Shown here: positions 59,211 to 64,000 of the stretch, piece by piece
Layout of the letters: each line of letters starts with the position of its first letter
Numbering within the stretch: position 1 is the stretch's first letter
Assembly (NCBI GenBank): GCA_946803715.1
Contig: CAMPET010000001.1
Coordinates: forward strand, 370,209 to 434,208
Origin: Beroe ovata
Taxonomy: Eukaryota > Ctenophora > Nuda > Beroida > Beroidae
Direction: 5' to 3'
DNA length: 64,000 nucleotides
Position numbers and translations under genes: made by a program
Notes under the pieces: model-generated
What the model was told of the DNA's origin: nothing
The model's database searches: none
What the model saw: only the letters and a program-made list of their open reading frames with translations

Positions 59211-59637
59211 CAGGGTGTGTCAAGAAAGTGGACAAAAGTTCAAGTTCCTATTAGTATCTCTACGAATACCTGAGTTATTATAGTAATGAAACTGACTTTT
59301 CAGTTATTGTATATTCATGACTTGGCCTATAACTCCTATCGTGTTTTGGGTGTAACAATAAAATTTGCTGCGTCAATAGGCATCATTACCATCTACGTTC
59401 CTATCTCAAAAATTGACAATGTGGCAAAAAACAACAGAGCCACTTTTTTAAACTTCAATCATCGACGTGGCACAATATGGGTCACCTGAATATTGAATGC
59501 GGACTTCAACATACCAATCCTCAACTATTCGAGAACAAATCCTGAATATTTCATAAAGTCATCCCAAAAACCGCCGGAGATATGCAAGCTCAAAACAGAA
59601 ACTGTGATCTGGACGTTTACTCTTTTGACACACCCTG
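59211..59637. mobile_element. 427-bp MITE, Tc1/mariner-like ends, TA flanks
   Basis: The left end CAGGGTGTGTCAAGAAAGT and the right end (reverse complement CAGGGTGTGTCAAAAGAGT) form terminal inverted repeats, with TA on both outer sides. The interior encodes nothing recognisable. Short length, TA target and no transposase fit a non-autonomous Tc1/mariner-type element. Confidence 0.88.
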
Positions 59638-59977
59638 TATTATTATTTCATTCACTTAAGCAGTTCGTTTTGGTTAACAGTGTCTGCTTCAGTTCACTGT
59701 TTCAATTCTAGTGTGTGACAAGAGATGAGACAAAGTTTAGTCATGCAGAGTGAAATTACCCTCCAATTGATCATTCTCACTTAAAGTAAACCGGATCGAA
59801 AAAGTGTGTATCTAATGGGCCAGACTATTGATGCCAGCTCCGCAAAGGAAATATGGCCCATCGCATAACTGGACAAATATACTGGAGCTCAAACTATAAA
59901 TAACACTGTATGCCATAATGATAAAATAGATGCTAACTATATGATAAATAACTTCAAAAAGTCCATATGTGGAGGTG

Positions 59978-60073
59978 TCACGTGTTTACACTGACACGTG
60001 TATATATCACGTGTATACACTGACACGTGTATATATCACGTGTATATATCACGTGTATGCCAGTGGCACGTGG
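59978..60073. promoter_or_regulatory. Array of seven CACGTG sites
   Basis: Tandem-like CACTGACACGTGTATATATCA and related units place about seven CACGTG cores in 96 bp. The array lies just downstream of the 60.1-kb peptide gene and upstream of GTF2A1. CACGTG is the E-box core bound by bHLH-ZIP factors. Function here is inferred only. Confidence 0.55.
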
Positions 60074-60110
60074 TCACTCTGTTGCTGTCCTTGCTTGTAA
60101 AATCATCTTC

Positions 60111-60665
60111 TTAACCGTAGAATCCACCCTCAGCTGCGTGCTCGGCAATAATCTCGTCACTGAGGTCTGAAATAGGGATACCATTATGTAGTGTTGGATT
60201 TGGAGGTTTGGTGCGAGAAGTGCGTTCTTTAGTACAGATTGTTCAGAATTAGGATTTGAAGGTCAAAGGGCAATATCAAGTTCAACAAAGGGTGATGATT
60301 TAAAGGAAGGAGTTATCTGTCTTCCTTCAAATTGATTCTGTTTCGGAATCCTGTTCATCCATTACACATTGCGAGTCATACAAAGAACGGGATAACACAG
60401 ATACCACGGTAACACAGATTATACCACGTAACATGGTACCACAGAACTACCACATATCGAGGTCTTAGTGTAACTCACCTTCGGAAAGAGCAGCAGCGTG
60501 GGAGACATAGAGCTGTGCGAGGAATGCTCTGAAAAATGTGCTGTTTAGTTTTTGTTATAGTGGTACCAGAGTCGGAATTGAAGTTGCGATGCATCCTGAG
60601 TAGTTTTTTTGTGGAGGTGAAGTGACTCACACAAGCATAGAGATGGCTTCAACCCTGGAGAACAT
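60111..60665 (-). CDS. Small secreted-peptide candidate, 46 residues, 3 exons
   Basis: Exons 60665-60631, 60528-60479, 60166-60111 (35+50+56 = 141 nt) join at GT/AG sites with matching phase (GT|A, G|AC). The product has a short N-terminus with one Arg, then a hydrophobic core (ISMLVAFLAQLYVSHAAA) that looks like a signal peptide cut after Ala. An acidic mature part of about 21 residues follows (LSEDLSDEIIAEH, then AAEGGFYG). The last residue is Gly, so amidation would give a C-terminal Tyr-amide. There is no dibasic cleavage site and no Cys. It could be a neuropeptide or other secreted peptide. A small mitochondrial or membrane protein is the main alternative. The start is the first ATG after an acceptor-like TTGTTATCAG. 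No family is recognised. Confidence 0.6.
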
Positions 60666-61970
60666 AGTTGCGAAGTTGTTGTTGTTGTTGTTGTTGTACT
60701 GATAACAAAAACTCAAAATAGTCAGAACTGATTATCTGGCTCGAGGACAAATCTATATATATGCTACCCAGGTCGATGTCACGCGTTTGTCCGGCTCATG
60801 CGTGAGTGTGTTCCTAGGTGACACGTGCATTGGTTATTACCACGTGCACTGATTAAAGTGACGTGACAGGTGGTGGTCAAGAGATTGCGCTGGTCTGAGG
60901 GAGGGGAAAACATGGATCTTCGTACTAGCATGATCTCCTAGGAAGAGAAGTTGAATTAAAATTGCGACGTTGATATAAATGGATCGATATAACCCATGGC
61001 ATTATTCAATTTCAAATGAAAATAAATTGCTGAGACTTCAATGAAGCAGTCACGAATAGTGTAGGAATCATCGCTCATAATGTATGAAAATAAACACAGC
61101 GTGACATCATAATTATCCGATGGATGATATAAATTATGACCCATTCTTTCGACGAATTTACCAAAAATCAGCGTTAAAATATAACCAAATTCCAAGCTAA
61201 GTTAACAAAACAATGTTCATTTCTATCTTAATTCAGTGATAACTTTCTTCTCAATTGAAACTAAAGGTGGCGCAGGGGACAAATATAACAGTGATACAAT
61301 CGGTTAAATTCAGCAATAAAACTGCCGTGCCGATGTGAGTCTAAGATCAATGAAATGAAAGTGGAGATACGTTTTAGCGAAAATATTCTCGAATTAGGGA
61401 AGAAAAGAGCTAAAATCTTACAAAACATGCTGAAATGGAGTAAAAATTTGTGATTATTGAACAGAGCTCTCACCAGGCCTCTCAGGATGACAGTCATGCA
61501 ATGTTTTGGTGCTGTACAGGTGTAACAAATGAGTGAAATCAAGAAAAAAACAGAATGAATTTTCTCGTAAAAATAACGTGTATTTCAACATAAAACATAA
61601 CCAATGAAATAATGATAATTTTGCTCAAATCCTTTTCCAATGATTGATTGCAGAATCAACACACCAAATCAACGAGCAGAGTATTAAAACAATGAAGATA
61701 AATGATTATTACTGAACTTAACACAACAAAGTTTAATAATAAGAAGATAGAGTTTCTCGAGGTAAAATTCCTGTTTTATCCGTGACCAAATATCCTGGCT
61801 CCTGGCCAATACTTCTCAGGGAAGTGTGTGGTCTACGTCTTTGAATCATGAGATTTGCTCCAATTCTCATTCCATGAATCCAACATAACACTGGTAAAAC
61901 AGCTAGAATCCCACCAACCTTCCTTGATATGATGTATCAGTATCACGTGACAATTCCTACTCCTCTATCG
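60666..61970. other. Intergenic region upstream of the peptide gene
   Basis: The region next to the peptide start contains a short TTG run and, at 60780-60860, CACGCG, CACGTG and ACGTGACAGGTGG sites that may serve as its promoter. The rest is AT-rich and unremarkable. The end near 61970 should be the 3' UTR of the CRIB gene. No ORF here has a motif. Confidence 0.45.
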
Positions 61971-63374
61971 TCATTGTTTTCCTTCCTCTGCACCACCGAT
62001 CTTGAGGAATGCTAGTTGCTCCTCCGAAAATCCACCGAGGACAGAGTTTTTGAGGGAGGAAACGGTCGGCGACTTTAACATCATCTCTTGAGAATTCCTG
62101 TGGGGCAGAGTTTTATAATAAGAGGGGTTCGAATTTTAGATTATTGAATCACCCTCCATCTCAGATTAAGAATTAATTCCACTCACACTTCATCCAATTC
62201 CTCCTGGAGTAAGTCCGGAGACGCCACGATTCCCATGTCACGCGATGCTAAACTATCGCGTGAGTATTCACGCGTGAGAAGGGATTCTCCACCAATGAGG
62301 GATGAGGGAGGGTCGCGTGAAGACGACACGTCACGTGACGACATATCGCGCGACGACATGTACGGAGAGGACAAATCTCGGGAGGAGAGATCCCGGGGAG
62401 AATCACGGGGTTTGTATCGGAGATTCTGGAGATCCGTCACGGAGCTTGACACACGGTCGGGTTTCCCGACGGAATCCAGACCTTACGAGGGGAAAATTTT
62501 TAAAAAAGAAGAATTTTATCCTTATCCTCGAATGGCTCGGTTGAGAAAATCCAAGTGATAAGTTTTACTAATGAACAAAACTAACCGGATTCATTTGACC
62601 GGGCAGAGAGAGGCAGTTTATTGTAGCTAGTTCCTGAGGTCATGGAACGTCGGAGTGAGGGATCTTGTTGCGCCTACAAGAAGAAAATAAGTGAAAATGA
62701 TAATCACGTCAACAAATTCAATTTAAGTGTGATCTTCCATAATATCGTGACCTCACTTCTCTCATCTGAGTCCTGACCAAGATCCAATTCCAAATTACCT
62801 GTGGAATGTCGAGGAGAATCTTGCTACCATCGTCGTGTCCCAAATGTGATATGTGGTTAAACTGGCTAGGTTGTGAGATTTCCGATTTTTCCAGCCTAGA
62901 AAATCAACGACGATGAAATTAGTTGCTGAAAGTTGGTCAAATTAATAAATCCAGAAGAAAGCAGAATTAAAACGGAGTTTGTCGGTGGTAAATTAAAAAA
63001 AATCAATTGAGATCGTTGTATTCTTTGACATATCAGATAAGCATAATCATATGTGTTTTCGATGTCTAACTACCTAGCTCGCAATGGTGCAGATTGTTTG
63101 ATGCTGAAGAGTCGACTCTGCCGATTGGATCCTTTCGAAGATGCTGCTTTCTGAAACACAAGTTTTTTTTTCTTGATACAACGGATCCTTGAGAATGGAT
63201 ATGGATGAGATACTTTTGCAATTAATAAAGTAATGACTGATGGGGTGATAGCTCAATGATAATCTGAAAACATAATTTCAAGAATCCCAACTAACACTTT
63301 TGACGGACACGTTTTCCCGTCTCCTATATCCGCCGAGCACCAGAGGCTGGTCCGGTTCTTCCAACCTGACATCC
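61971..63374 (-). CDS. CRIB-domain protein (Cdc42/Rac effector), 3' part, 6 exons
   Basis: Exons: 63374-63296, 63150-63074, 62895-62799, 62673-62586, 62481-62187, 62097-61971. Junctions are in phase, ending at TGA 61973-61971. The donor after AAAAGT at 63296 is the least certain. The 5' end is missing: the first exon seen begins in mid-codon after an acceptor, so one or more exons lie further right. A perfect CRIB motif, ISQPSQFNHISHLG, is preceded by basic sequence (RQSRLFSIKQSAPLRARLEK). This is the usual arrangement for binding GTP-loaded Cdc42 or Rac at membranes. Downstream is a Ser-Arg-Asp repeat region (PRDSPRDLSSRDLSS, MSSRDMSSRDVSS) and an end with GGFSEEQLAFLKIGG. No kinase domain and no WASP WH1 or VCA region is present in the visible part. 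Which CRIB subfamily it belongs to is open. Confidence 0.75.
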
Positions 63375-64000
63375 CTGAAAGAGACACGGAGGGGTTAGAG
63401 GGAGTGAGGAAGATTGTAAAATGAGGAAGCAGTTAGGGAGTAGAGATTGAGTGAGGGGGTTGAGAAATAAGAAGGAGGAAGTTGAAGTGGGGTAAGGAGG
63501 AATGCGCGTGCGATCAGTAGTCGGGTAGGAAACCAGAAGTTCAGGGGGATAGGGCAGGAGTTAATATGTAATGTCTAGGTGGTTCAAATCTGTATTCTTC
63601 AGTTTTCATCAGTGTATCCCAACTCCCCCATTTTCCCAAGAATTGCGTTATCAAGGGGGCAGCAGGTGCCAAGTAGTTGGGGGAACATCAAAAGTTTCCG
63701 ATCGGATCGCGGGATTCACGCTAACGCACAGGAAGTAACGCCAGCATACCTAGCTTCGTACAAAGAGCCAGCTGTCAAATCAGTGGATATCACAAAAGGG
63801 GGAGCGAGTCATTATTATAGTTGATAAAGGAGTGCTATTGTGTATGAAGAGTAGTTATCAGTATCAGGTGGGCGACAGGGTGGTTAAAATGGGGAGGAGG
63901 GGAAGAGTGTTGCAACGATTACCCTCGTTTATGCGGGTACAGCTGTAAGGAGGGGTTATACTCAGAAATCCTCACACACAAACACACACAAACACACACA
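63375..64000. other. Right end of window
   Basis: The upstream exon(s) of the CRIB gene should lie here or beyond, but none could be assigned. Purine-rich repeats fill 63380-63510. The window ends in a CA microsatellite from about 63973 (CACACACAAACACACAC). Confidence 0.5.

Larger units (their letters stand above)
58389..60110. other. Intergenic region upstream of GTF2A1, with repeats
   Basis: It holds the GTF2A1 promoter, a 233-bp direct duplication around an N, a TA-flanked MITE and a CACGTG array, each listed separately. No gene is supported. ORFs within the duplication are not under obvious constraint: about half of the differences between copies change the residue. Confidence 0.6.

Noticed and set aside
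62235-62558. Plus-strand Arg/Asp-rich ORF opposite the CRIB gene
   Set aside because: It is the antisense image of the S-R-D repeats. The minus frame is supported by splice phase and the CRIB motif.

Overview
This is a eukaryotic window, most likely from an invertebrate animal. Coding information is cut into short exons with GT/AG introns, and the genes include clear metazoan or opisthokont families: the TFIIA large subunit, a 7-TM receptor, a CRIB-domain Cdc42/Rac effector, a PLAC8 protein, an aquaporin, a papain-family protease and a C2H2 zinc-finger protein. I cannot name the species. Base composition, short introns and abundant CA/GT microsatellites do not decide it. The sequence is a draft: one run of N (30187-30346) and single N at 4905, 8497, 44264, 50432 and 58744.

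Layout. 1.1-14.6 kb holds three minus-strand genes: a 10-exon MFS carrier (1117-3766), a 3-exon PLAC8 protein (7364-7931) and an 11-exon MFS carrier (11402-14558). The plus strand then carries a 6-exon aquaporin (20969-23485), a 4-exon 7-TM receptor (35832-38849) and a roughly 22-exon protein joining a Tudor-like N-terminus, a long acidic middle and eight C2H2 fingers (40483-47871). A minus-strand cysteine protease with a TATA box (48251-50653) follows. A plus-strand locus at 52.2-54.3 kb encodes two short overlapping ORFs. The minus strand then has GTF2A1 (55438-58388), a 46-residue secreted-peptide candidate ending in Gly (60111-60665) and the 3' part of a CRIB-domain gene (61971-63374) that continues beyond what I could resolve.

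For the seven genes that are complete at both ends and have a closed reading frame (two MFS, PLAC8, aquaporin, receptor, protease, GTF2A1), every exon was joined by hand at GT/AG sites with matching phase, and the total length divides by three. The zinc-finger model also closes, but its exon 14 start and its last exon are less certain. Large gene-free stretches (14.6-21.0, 23.5-35.8, 38.8-40.5 kb) hold microsatellites, minisatellites, palindromes and MITE-like elements.

There is no operon-like pathway here. The genes are independent units: transport (two MFS, aquaporin), signalling (receptor, CRIB effector, candidate peptide), proteolysis, and transcription (TFIIA, zinc-finger protein). The most interesting points are the tiny secreted-peptide gene flanked by CACGTG sites, the overlapping-ORF locus, the unusual zinc-finger architecture, a near-perfect long palindrome, and a recurring CpG-rich motif followed by an A/T-rich step and TGCAC.
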